A DNA stretch of 5,969 bases from a bacterium (Candidatus Howlettbacteria) CG_4_10_14_0_8_um_filter_40_9 (GTDB lineage: Bacteria; Patescibacteriota; CPR2; UBA1875; GCA-2785325): contig PFMH01000060.1 in the NCBI GenBank assembly GCA_002785325.1, forward strand, positions 1-5,969, in the 5' to 3' direction. A program made the translations under genes and the position numbers. Under the pieces are notes generated by a model. It made no database searches and was not told the DNA's origin. It saw only the letters and a program-made list of their open reading frames with translations. This document shows, piece by piece, positions 1-4,972 of this stretch (its first letter is position 1; each line of letters opens with the position of its first letter).

Positions 1-275
1 TTAGTTATCTTTTCCCTTAAATCATCTTGGGCATCCTCTGGTATTTCCTTTGATGACGATTCCAATACGCTCACGGCTAAATCTCTGATATTTTCATCTT
101 CGTTTTTTAACCCTTCGTCTGTAGCCCATGAAATAACTTCTGGATTATCTGCCATTTTGCCTAAATTATCATCAACCATATCCCATTCCTCAGATTTAGC
201 AGCATCAATCAGACCCTGCAAATCAATTGGTTTTATATTATCCATTCCTCCTCCTGAATTAATTATTTCACTCAT
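1..275 (-). CDS. Acidic HEAT-like hypothetical protein (3' end beyond window)
   Basis: The reading frame opens with ATG at 275 and stays open for 91 codons to the window edge; the TTA at 1-3 is out of frame, so the C-terminus is missing. The start is supported by AAGGAG five bases upstream. A second ATG at 245 (residue 11) follows a strong AGGAGGAGGA stretch and is an alternative start. The protein is rich in Asp and Glu. Residues about 44-90 look helical and resemble one HEAT-type helical pair (NPEVISWATDEGL, then IRDLAVSVLE, ending in DDLREKI). HEAT repeats are usually protein-binding scaffolds, so a binding role is only an inference. It starts 18 nt after the phosphoribosyltransferase-like gene and is probably the distal gene of the same operon. 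Function unknown. Confidence 0.7.
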   Translation of the reverse strand, partial: MSEIINSGGGMDNIKPIDLQGLIDAAKSEEWDMVDDNLGKMADNPEVISWATDEGLKNEDENIRDLAVSVLESSSKEIPEDAQDDLREKIT

Positions 276-293
276 TTTTTCTCCTTTCAAATA

Positions 294-977
294 TTAAACT
301 TTCTCTTCTTCCCTAAACTCATTAAGATCAATGGTCTCGCAAAGTTTTGCTTTTTCCGCGGTTTCTTTGCCGTCCTTAAATGGGAACTGCTTCAGTTCTC
401 CGAAGGCAGTCCATTCTTCATCTGCGTTTTCCCGTGGGAAAATAATAACCTTGCCGGGATCTATACCTAACTCAATGCATTTTTCCTTGCTAAGTTCCTC
501 ACAGTCATTATTAAACCTCCCATAAAAACAAGCTTCTGCATATTCATCGATCACGTCTTTGTAATTGTAGTCCATGTTTGAAGCGGCATAGATAATCTTG
601 CAATTTGGGAATTGTTCTTTCAATCCCTTGGCAGCATACGTCGCCGCTGTTCCATAACAATGGTTTCCCTCTACAAGCAAAAAAGTTACTTCTGCATCTT
701 TGTCAAAAAGATCTTCATTCGCTTTTTGTATTTGGAGCAAATCGCAAACTTCCTCTTTGAAAAAATATTTGTATTGAACAGGAGTGATCCTCAAGATATT
801 CAGCTTGTAAGCAAGGTATGTCCCAGAAATATTCCCGCCTCGGAGCAGTGGCACGACTGCGTCAATCTTCACATTATTTTTTTTAACATAAGTTTGCACC
901 TTGTCTAGCAGAACATCAAGCTCTTTTTTCAAATATTCGTCCCAACCTAACTGATATATGTCTTCTCTTTTTGCCAT
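294..977 (-). CDS. Phosphoribosyltransferase-like protein with degenerate PRPP loop
   Basis: This 227-aa protein has the order of a type I phosphoribosyltransferase fold. A strand-loop DAVVPLLRGGNISGTYLA (residues 39-56) matches the xRGG loop of xanthine/hypoxanthine-type enzymes. A strand-loop-helix FLLVEGNHCYGTAATYA (99-115) sits where the PRPP-binding loop belongs. In active family members that loop usually reads hydrophobic-D/E-D-x-x-x-T/S-G-x-T/S. Here the acidic pair is E103-G104 and the turn is CYGTAAT, so one carboxylate is missing. It may bind a nucleotide or PRPP without normal catalysis, or use another substrate. The acidic C-terminal tail (about 185-227) is unlike compact HPRT enzymes. 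ATG at 977 follows AAGGAG at good spacing. It lies 17 nt after the cysteine desulfurase stop. PRTase-like fold is fairly secure; substrate unknown. Confidence 0.7.
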   Translation of the reverse strand: MAKREDIYQLGWDEYLKKELDVLLDKVQTYVKKNNVKIDAVVPLLRGGNISGTYLAYKLNILRITPVQYKYFFKEEVCDLLQIQKANEDLFDKDAEVTFLLVEGNHCYGTAATYAAKGLKEQFPNCKIIYAASNMDYNYKDVIDEYAEACFYGRFNNDCEELSKEKCIELGIDPGKVIIFPRENADEEWTAFGELKQFPFKDGKETAEKAKLCETIDLNEFREEEKV

Positions 978-994
978 TATTTCTCCTTCTTTTC

Positions 995-2215
995 TTATTT
1001 TAACGGGCTCATATTTCTTAGTTTTTCTATAATTGGCGGGAGTTTTTCTAAAACGTAGTCAACATCCGCCTCAGTATTTTCCTTTCCAAAAGTAAATCTT
1101 ATGGATCCGTGAGCGGTTTCGTGATCATAGCCCATGGCAAGCAATACGTGCGATGGCTCGAGACTTCCAGAAGTGCAAGCAGACCCGGAAGAAGCGGCGA
1201 TCCCTTCGAAATCGAGATTGATGAGAATAGACTCTCCTTCTATTTTTTTAAAACAAAAAGCGGCGTTGTGCGGCAACCTCTTGGTCGGATGACCCGCAAG
1301 TATCGCATTCGGTATCTTCTCCAGCACTCCTTTTATCAATTTATCCCTTAACTTCTTTGTCCGAATTCCGACATCCGACATCTGGCCTCTGGACACTTTC
1401 ATTGCCTTTGCCATCCCGACTATATACGGCACATTTTCCGTTCCTGCCCTTCTCTTTCTTTCCTGCGCTCCTCCCTGCTGTTGCGGTAAAAACTTTGTCC
1501 CTTTTCGTACATATAATATTCCCACTCCTTTTGGCCCGTAAAATTTATGCCCTGTTAAAGAAAGCATATCCACGCCGAGTTTATCGACATTCGTATCTAG
1601 ATATTGGAAAGATTGCACCGCATCAGTATGAAAAACGATCGGCAGATCGTTACCTTCATTTTTCCTTTTTAATTTTTCATTTTTAATTAGAGAACCAATC
1701 TTCTCAATTGGTTCGATCGTTCCCACTTCATTATTCGCATGCATTATGGAGACAAGAACAGTATTGTTTTTGATGGATTTCTCTAATTCTCCAATATCAA
1801 CGACTCCTTCTTTATCAACTGGCAAGTAAGTCACCTCAAAATCGAAATACTTCTCCAAATATTTAACAGCGTCCAATACCGAATGATGCTCAATAGCACT
1901 TGTGATGATATGTGGTCGAAAATCCGTGTCAATCCGTAGCTCTTTTTGAATCTGTGTCAATCCGTGACAGAGAGTAGCCCCCTTAATTGCTAAGTTGTTA
2001 CTCTCTGTTGCACCAGAAGTAAATATTATCTCTTCCGGTTTTGCCCCTAAGATATTTGATATTTCCCATCTGGATTCTTCCAAAGCCGTCTTGGCTTCCT
2101 GACCTAAAGTATAAATACTAGAAGGGTTACCATATTTCTCGGTGAAATACGGTTTCATAGCGTTATATACTTCTTTGTCTACCGGCGTAGTCGCCGCATG
2201 ATCGAGATAAATCAT
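995..2215 (-). CDS. iscS: Cysteine desulfurase, group I (IscS/NifS type)
   Basis: This PLP enzyme takes sulfur from L-cysteine, leaving alanine, and holds it as a persulfide for Fe-S cluster assembly or tRNA thiolation. All hallmarks are present in 406 aa: N-terminal YLDHAATTP (3-11), FTSGATESNNLAIKG (65-79), His110 in the IEHHS motif, Asp198 and Gln201 in HTDAVQS, the PLP-binding lysine K224 in SLTGHKFYGPKG, and catalytic C347 in SSGSACTSGSLEPSHV, a group I loop. Compared with E. coli IscS from memory, residues about 81-101 and 175-195 are longer by about 13 and 11 aa, and both coincide with short DNA repeats. The ATG is fixed by the conserved N-terminus but has no Shine-Dalgarno. No IscU, MnmA or other partner is visible, so the sulfur acceptor is unknown; iscS versus nifS naming is arbitrary. 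Confidence 0.95.
   Translation of the reverse strand: MIYLDHAATTPVDKEVYNAMKPYFTEKYGNPSSIYTLGQEAKTALEESRWEISNILGAKPEEIIFTSGATESNNLAIKGATLCHGLTQIQKELRIDTDFRPHIITSAIEHHSVLDAVKYLEKYFDFEVTYLPVDKEGVVDIGELEKSIKNNTVLVSIMHANNEVGTIEPIEKIGSLIKNEKLKRKNEGNDLPIVFHTDAVQSFQYLDTNVDKLGVDMLSLTGHKFYGPKGVGILYVRKGTKFLPQQQGGAQERKRRAGTENVPYIVGMAKAMKVSRGQMSDVGIRTKKLRDKLIKGVLEKIPNAILAGHPTKRLPHNAAFCFKKIEGESILINLDFEGIAASSGSACTSGSLEPSHVLLAMGYDHETAHGSIRFTFGKENTEADVDYVLEKLPPIIEKLRNMSPLK
1368..1381. repeat. Intragenic 7-bp tandem CCGACAT x2
   Basis: CCGACAT occurs twice in tandem (1368-1374 and 1375-1381), preceded by a related CCGAATT at 1361-1367. It encodes part of SRGQMSDVGIRTKK in the cysteine desulfurase. The protein is not longer than IscS here, so an insertion is less certain than for the other two intragenic repeats. 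Confidence 0.5.
1661..1688. repeat. Intragenic 14-bp AT-rich tandem repeat
   Basis: On the minus strand AATTAAAAATGAAA is followed directly by AATTAAAAAGGAAA, a 14-bp tandem pair with one mismatch, and then a partial third unit (AATGAAGG). It encodes the lysine-rich stretch IKNEKLKRKNEG (residues 177-188) in the cysteine desulfurase, between the conserved EKIG and VFHTDAVQS segments, where IscS is about 11 aa shorter. Confidence 0.8.
1921..1966. repeat. Intragenic direct repeat, AATCYGTGTCAATCCGT x2
   Basis: AATCCGTGTCAATCCGTA (1921-1938) and AATCTGTGTCAATCCGTG (1949-1966) match at 16 of 18 positions with a 28-bp period. Each unit is itself two 10-bp half-repeats beginning AATCYGT, giving four copies. 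They lie inside the cysteine desulfurase gene and encode residues about 84-98, exactly where the protein is longer than IscS. Confidence 0.85.
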
Positions 2216-2256
2216 AATTAAGTAAAAAGTTAAAAATAAAAATAAAAAGTCATTTA
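2216..2256. repeat. A/T-run spacer upstream of the cysteine desulfurase
   Basis: The 41-nt gap is built of AAAAAGT / TTAAAAAT-type runs on the plus strand (T-rich in the mRNA) and holds no purine-rich ribosome site for the cysteine desulfurase ATG. It resembles the AT-rich tandem inside that gene. It may be a slippage-prone repeat or a U-rich translation leader. Confidence 0.4.
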
Positions 2257-2604
2257 TTAATTTTTCTCTTTCGTTCCGATAAGAAAAATTCTTTCCTTAA
2301 ACCTTCCCCTCTTTTCTGCTCTTTCTTTTCTAATACTTTCCACTTCGTCTAAAGATATTCCTCTTTCCTCTGCAAAAGAATATAAAATTTCCAAAATATC
2401 AGCCATCTCTTTCTTTACCTCAATCTCCTCAACTGCTTCTACAAATTCTTTTCCTTCTTCGAGAATTTTTTTCTTGAGTGAGGATAGAAATTCATCATTA
2501 CTCAAAATCTTTGTTTCAGCTATAATGCCGTCCTGTTCAATAATTTCAGGGATCCTATCTCTCACAAGCTTATTATAAATCTTTTCTTTTGGATATTTCT
2601 TCAT
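2257..2604 (-). CDS. MazG-like / phosphoribosyl-ATP pyrophosphohydrolase-like NTP pyrophosphatase
   Basis: A 115-aa all-alpha NTP pyrophosphohydrolase of the small type that opens with YNKLVRDRIPEII (residues 10-22), as in COG4997 proteins. The metal-binding signature is complete: E49-E50-x-x-E53 (EEGKE) on one helix and E66-x-x-D69 (EMAD) on the next. The end, RGRFKERIFL (99-108), also fits the family. Such enzymes split NTPs to NMP plus pyrophosphate, usually for nucleotide-pool cleaning; the actual substrate cannot be read from sequence. Its ATG overlaps the TGA of the upstream antitoxin gene as ATGA, so translation is probably coupled; AAAGG about six bases upstream is a fair ribosome site. 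The cysteine desulfurase follows after 41 nt. Length is normal for a single-domain member. Confidence 0.88.
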   Translation of the reverse strand: MKKYPKEKIYNKLVRDRIPEIIEQDGIIAETKILSNDEFLSSLKKKILEEGKEFVEAVEEIEVKKEMADILEILYSFAEERGISLDEVESIRKERAEKRGRFKERIFLIGTKEKN

Positions 2605-2822
2605 TTTTTACCTTTCACTTCTTTTAAGCACTTTTTGCATTCGCTCACGAATTCACTCTCCAGATTCTGCAATTTTTTATAATCTTCGTAAGAAACAAGA
2701 ACTCCGACAGGGTCGGAATAGCGGAGAACGATATAGTTCGTTCCTTTTTCAAGATCGCGAATAATCTCGGAGGTTTTATTCGCCAGTTCGTTTGTGTTTA
2801 TAAATTTTTCCTTTTTTGTCAT
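2601..2822 (-). CDS. Phd/YefM-family antitoxin-like protein
   Basis: A 73-aa protein from ATG at 2822 (75 aa if GTG at 2828 is used). It has the Phd/YefM layout: INTNELANKTSEIIRDLEKG, then the strand pair NYIVLRYSDPVGVLVS, then YEDYKKLQNLE. In this family the N-terminal fold binds operator DNA as a dimer and the C-terminal tail blocks a toxin. Here the tail is short and carries a C-x-x-C pair (SECKKCLKE), which I do not know as a family feature. No RelE, Doc or other toxin gene is visible on either strand nearby; the coupled partner is the MazG-like enzyme. I chose ATG 2822 because a TATAAT box ends at 2832, which would put GTG 2828 before the expected RNA start. No clear Shine-Dalgarno is present. 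Confidence 0.78.
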   Translation of the reverse strand: MTKKEKFINTNELANKTSEIIRDLEKGTNYIVLRYSDPVGVLVSYEDYKKLQNLESEFVSECKKCLKEVKGKK

Positions 2823-2831
2823 AGTCACTTA

Positions 2832-2837
2832 ATTATA
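2832..2837 (-). promoter_or_regulatory. Candidate -10 box (TATAAT) for the antitoxin operon
   Basis: A perfect TATAAT on the minus strand ends 9 nt before the ATG at 2822, so transcription would begin within a few bases of the start codon and give a leaderless or near-leaderless mRNA. No good -35 (TTGACA-like) is seen at 16-18 nt spacing. AT-rich DNA makes chance matches common. Confidence 0.4.
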
Positions 2838-2872
2838 CAGATTAAAAACTCGATAATTATTAACACTATATC

Positions 2873-2886
2873 CTGTCATATGACAG
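2873..2886. promoter_or_regulatory. Perfect 14-bp palindrome CTGTCATATGACAG
   Basis: The palindrome is exact over 14 bp and sits about 50 bp upstream of the antitoxin start. Phd/YefM proteins commonly autoregulate by binding palindromes near their promoter, so it could be the operator. It could equally be the outer edge of the dispersed repeat next to it, since the same ATGACAG motif ends that repeat at 2961-2967. Confidence 0.35.
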
Positions 2887-2967
2887 AAATTCAGAACAAC
2901 GCTTTCTGGATTCCTGCCAGGGTTTACCCTTCCGAAGTCTGGATTCCCGACTCCGCGGGAATGACAG
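2873..2967. repeat. Dispersed repeat copy 1 (TGTCAT...ATGACA family, dRS3-like core)
   Basis: The block is bounded by CTGTCAT (2873-2879) and ATGACAG (2961-2967), a 7-bp inverted pair. Inside are GCTTTCTGGATTCC (2901-2914), identical to 5077-5090, and ATTCCC-N8-GGGAAT (2943-2962), which has exactly the layout of the neisserial dRS3 repeat and can fold with a 7-bp stem and 6-nt loop. It fills most of the gap between tatD and the antitoxin. Confidence 0.7.
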
Positions 2968-2971
2968 AGAA

Positions 2972-3010
2972 GAAAAATACAAAAATGTTACCCTTCATTT
3001 AGGGTAACAT
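2972..3010 (-). terminator. Rho-independent terminator of tatD
   Basis: ATGTTACCCT (2985-2994) and AGGGTAACAT (3001-3010) form a perfect 10-bp stem with a 6-nt loop. On the minus strand it is followed at once by TTTTTGTATTTTT. It lies 52 nt past the tatD stop. No T-tract follows on the plus strand, so it acts in one direction and separates the tatD block from the antitoxin operon. Confidence 0.9.
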
Positions 3011-3062
3011 CTCCAACAATGTTCTGTCAATATTATTTTTCTGAAATCAGATGTCCGAACCA

Positions 3063-3860
3063 TCAGATCCCAAAAAGGTCTTCAGCATTTTTTACCGTCG
3101 CGTTGGCTACCTCTTCCAAGGTAACATTTTTTATCTCGGCGATTTTCTTCGCGACCTCAACCACGTAAGCCGGCTCATTTCTCTGTCCTCTGTAAGGAAC
3201 AGGGGCAAGAAAAGGCGCATCCGTTTCGATGAGTATCCTATCTAATGGAACCTCGGCTATAACCTCCGAGAGTTCGGCAGCACTAGGAAATGTAATGATT
3301 CCGGTAAAACCGATATAAAATCCAAGATCCAGTACCTTTTTCGCAATATCCATTGATCCTGTGTGACAATGAACCACACCGCAAAGATTCTTATACTTTT
3401 CTTGCGATAAAATTTCAAAGGTATCTTCTTCAGCCGCTCGTGAATGAACTATCAATGGCAGCTCCTTCTCCTTTGCCAAATCAAGCTGCCTAGTAAATGA
3501 ATCCCTTTGTTTTTTTATCTCATAGGGATCAGTGCTACCATCATCTTCGTGCGTACTCGAGTAATCAATCCCGCACTCCCCTACCGCCACAATTTTTTCC
3601 GTAGTTATAATCTTTTTTATCTCTTCTAACTGGCGTTCGAAACCCATTGTCTCGTCGATATCGTGAGGATGGAGCCCTGCTGTAGCGAAAACTATACCCT
3701 TGAACCTTTCCGCTAATCGAACCGCTTTCTTACTGCTGTCAATCGTTGTTCCAACGCTAATGATCTTTTTCACGCCAGCCCTAAGCGCTTTCGCTATTAC
3801 CTCATCGCGAGTGTTTTCGAAGTCTGGGTAGTCTAGATGTGCGTGTGAATCTATAAACAT
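3063..3860 (-). CDS. tatD: TatD family metal-dependent hydrolase (DNase)
   Basis: A 265-aa TIM-barrel hydrolase of the TatD family, members of which are metal-dependent 3'-5' exonucleases linked to DNA repair and turnover. The ligand set is complete: H6 and H8 in DSHAHLD, E95 in VGECGIDY, H139 in LIVHSR, H164 in VVHCHTG and D214 in IETDAPFLAP; GLHPHD (62-67) is also typical. Residues 101-114, an acidic loop after GIDY, seem a few residues longer than usual. The frame is open 17 codons further up, to 3911, but that extension reads from the terminal repeat of the 3900-4057 element. The ATG at 3860 gives the standard MFIDSHAHLD start and has TAGGAGG ten bases upstream. A strong terminator follows. 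The metG-tatD neighbourhood is common. Confidence 0.95.
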   Translation of the reverse strand: MFIDSHAHLDYPDFENTRDEVIAKALRAGVKKIISVGTTIDSSKKAVRLAERFKGIVFATAGLHPHDIDETMGFERQLEEIKKIITTEKIVAVGECGIDYSSTHEDDGSTDPYEIKKQRDSFTRQLDLAKEKELPLIVHSRAAEEDTFEILSQEKYKNLCGVVHCHTGSMDIAKKVLDLGFYIGFTGIITFPSAAELSEVIAEVPLDRILIETDAPFLAPVPYRGQRNEPAYVVEVAKKIAEIKNVTLEEVANATVKNAEDLFGI

Positions 3861-3875
3861 TGGCTCTTGACCTCC

Positions 3876-3899
3876 TACGAATTTACAAATTAATACTAA
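3876..3899 (-). repeat. Degenerate ATTCGTA-type repeats just upstream of tatD
   Basis: Read on the minus strand the stretch is TTAGTA, TTAATTTGTA, AATTCGTA: three degenerate units of about 8 bp. It abuts the tatD ribosome site on one side and the terminal inverted repeat of the 3900-4057 element on the other. Related units in the same orientation resume at 4058. Confidence 0.5.
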
Positions 3900-4057
3900 G
3901 ATCCTGTTCAAAATCTCACCGCAAGATTAAGAAAAAACGAGCTTATCGGCTAAAATCTCATAATTTCGGCTACAAATCGTTCAAATCTCGTCAATATATC
4001 TCATTTTCGCTCGAAATTCTGAAATTTTAAGCTCGATATGAGATTTTGAACAGGATC
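3900..4057. mobile_element. MITE-like element, 158 bp, perfect 19-bp terminal inverted repeats
   Basis: GATCCTGTTCAAAATCTCA (3900-3918) is exactly inverted at 4039-4057. The element is flanked by TAA on both sides (3897-3899 and 4058-4060), fitting a 3-bp target duplication. A second inverted pair, CGAGCTTA (3938-3945) and TAAGCTCG (4028-4035), is nested inside. The inner part of the terminal repeat recurs: AAAATCTCA at 3952-3960 and GTTCAAATCTC at 3979-3989. There is no coding frame inside, so it would depend on a transposase from elsewhere. It lies between the transporter and tatD genes and could also fold as a long hairpin in RNA. Confidence 0.65.
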
Positions 4058-4127
4058 TAATATACGAATATAAATTAACCTACTTTGTCAGTATTTGTAC
4101 ATTCGTTTCGATTCGTACATCAGTAGT
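4058..4127. repeat. Degenerate ATTCGTA-type repeat array
   Basis: AATATACGAATATAAATTAA (4059-4078) continues the type of repeat seen at 3876-3899. TTTGTAC-ATTCGTTTCG-ATTCGTAC-ATCAGTA (about 4095-4125) carries similar units in the opposite direction, so the array can fold on itself. CTACT (4080-4084) and AGTAG (4122-4126) form a weak outer stem with TGTAC/GTACA (4096-4100/4115-4119) inside it. No T-tract terminator for the transporter gene is seen. Confidence 0.45.
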
Positions 4128-4128
4128 A

Positions 4129-4962
4129 TTATACAAACACCGATGCGACAACACAAGCGAGTATAACTGCATCCGCTAAAAGTTTTTTCACTACTATTTT
4201 TTCTTTTAGGAAGATGAAAGAAAAAACAAAGATAAGAAAGGGACCAAGGGTCACGATGAGTGACGTCCTGACTATCCCTATCCTAGAATAAGCAAAGTAC
4301 AATGTAACATATTGTAAAGATACGCTCATTGCGTCTAAAAATATGGATTTTATCTTTCTAACTCTAAGGTCTCTTATCTTTGGCCGAAAAAAGATAAAAA
4401 ACAATAAGACAAGCATACCGGTCCGAAAACAGTACAGAGCGACCGGAGAGTAAACCGCGAGAAGCCCCTTCAAGAAAAGTGTTTCCACGGCAAAAAGAGT
4501 GGCAAATCCGAGCATGGCCAAGGCATATTTATCAAAAGAAATATGCTTCTTTTCAATTCTGGAGATAAAAAGTGCTGTGGCTGCGATGATCGCAAGCATA
4601 AAGACAAGGTAATCTCTTTCACTGGGATATATAAGCGTTGCCAAAACCACCGCGATGATGCTATGAGTCATAGCCAAAGGTTCTACCTCTGTAACATCTT
4701 CATGACTCAGGCTGTAATAATAAAGATAATTGTATAGAAAAGCTATCAGGATAACCGCACCGAAAGATAGAAGATATTTTGGCGTAAAAGCCCTCATGTC
4801 TACCTGTCCGAAAATAGGAAAAAGAGAAGTAGTTATAAGAAATACAAAGAACATACAAAGCGACATAAAAGAGATAAACTTTACCTTATCCTTTGACATA
4901 ATAGTTTTATCTAGGATAACCTCAGTCTCATTTGAGAATGATGATAAAAGCGCATTAAACAT
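4129..4962 (-). CDS. EamA/DMT-superfamily membrane transporter
   Basis: A 277-aa integral membrane protein with about nine clear hydrophobic segments (roughly residues 30-50, 62-83, 97-112, 117-134, 147-168, 172-192, 207-226, 230-252, 260-277). They are arranged as two halves of about 130 aa, as in EamA drug/metabolite transporters. The second half ends in the typical LYFAYSRIGIVRTSLIVTLGPFLIFVFSFIFLKEK pattern, shown here only by its key parts: FAYS, a small-residue helix, a conserved Pro (P241) and FLKEK. The first segment (1-20) is unusually polar, so the N-terminus may be slightly short or have diverged. An in-frame stop lies 24 nt upstream of the ATG with no start between, so 4962 is the furthest possible start; no Shine-Dalgarno is present. 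The substrate cannot be predicted. Confidence 0.85.
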   Translation of the reverse strand: MFNALLSSFSNETEVILDKTIMSKDKVKFISFMSLCMFFVFLITTSLFPIFGQVDMRAFTPKYLLSFGAVILIAFLYNYLYYYSLSHEDVTEVEPLAMTHSIIAVVLATLIYPSERDYLVFMLAIIAATALFISRIEKKHISFDKYALAMLGFATLFAVETLFLKGLLAVYSPVALYCFRTGMLVLLFFIFFRPKIRDLRVRKIKSIFLDAMSVSLQYVTLYFAYSRIGIVRTSLIVTLGPFLIFVFSFIFLKEKIVVKKLLADAVILACVVASVFV

Positions 4963-4972
4963 AGAATAGTTG

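Noticed and set aside
331..525. Open frames on the plus strand (also 612-908, 1109-1351, 1357-1686, 3051-3245, 4543-4737, 4730-4969)
   Set aside because: All but the last few bases of one lie opposite well-supported minus-strand genes. Their translations show no family motif.
2601..2604. Frameshift between the antitoxin and MazG-like genes
   Set aside because: Both proteins are complete with proper family ends. ATGA overlap is a normal coupling arrangement.
2943..2962. dRS3-like hairpin as a second tatD terminator
   Set aside because: No T-tract follows on the minus strand, and the hairpin at 2985-3010 already gives a full terminator.
2829..3062. Missing small toxin gene
   Set aside because: No frame with a start, ribosome site and toxin-like sequence was found on either strand. 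The gap is explained by repeats and a terminator.
3861..3911. Longer tatD with 17 extra N-terminal residues
   Set aside because: The extension reads through the terminal repeat of the MITE-like element. The ATG at 3860 has a TAGGAGG site and the family-typical MFIDSHAHLD start.
3900..4057. CRISPR array from recurring AAAATCTCA motifs
   Set aside because: Units are short, uneven in spacing and include an inverted copy. There are no conserved-length spacers and no cas genes.
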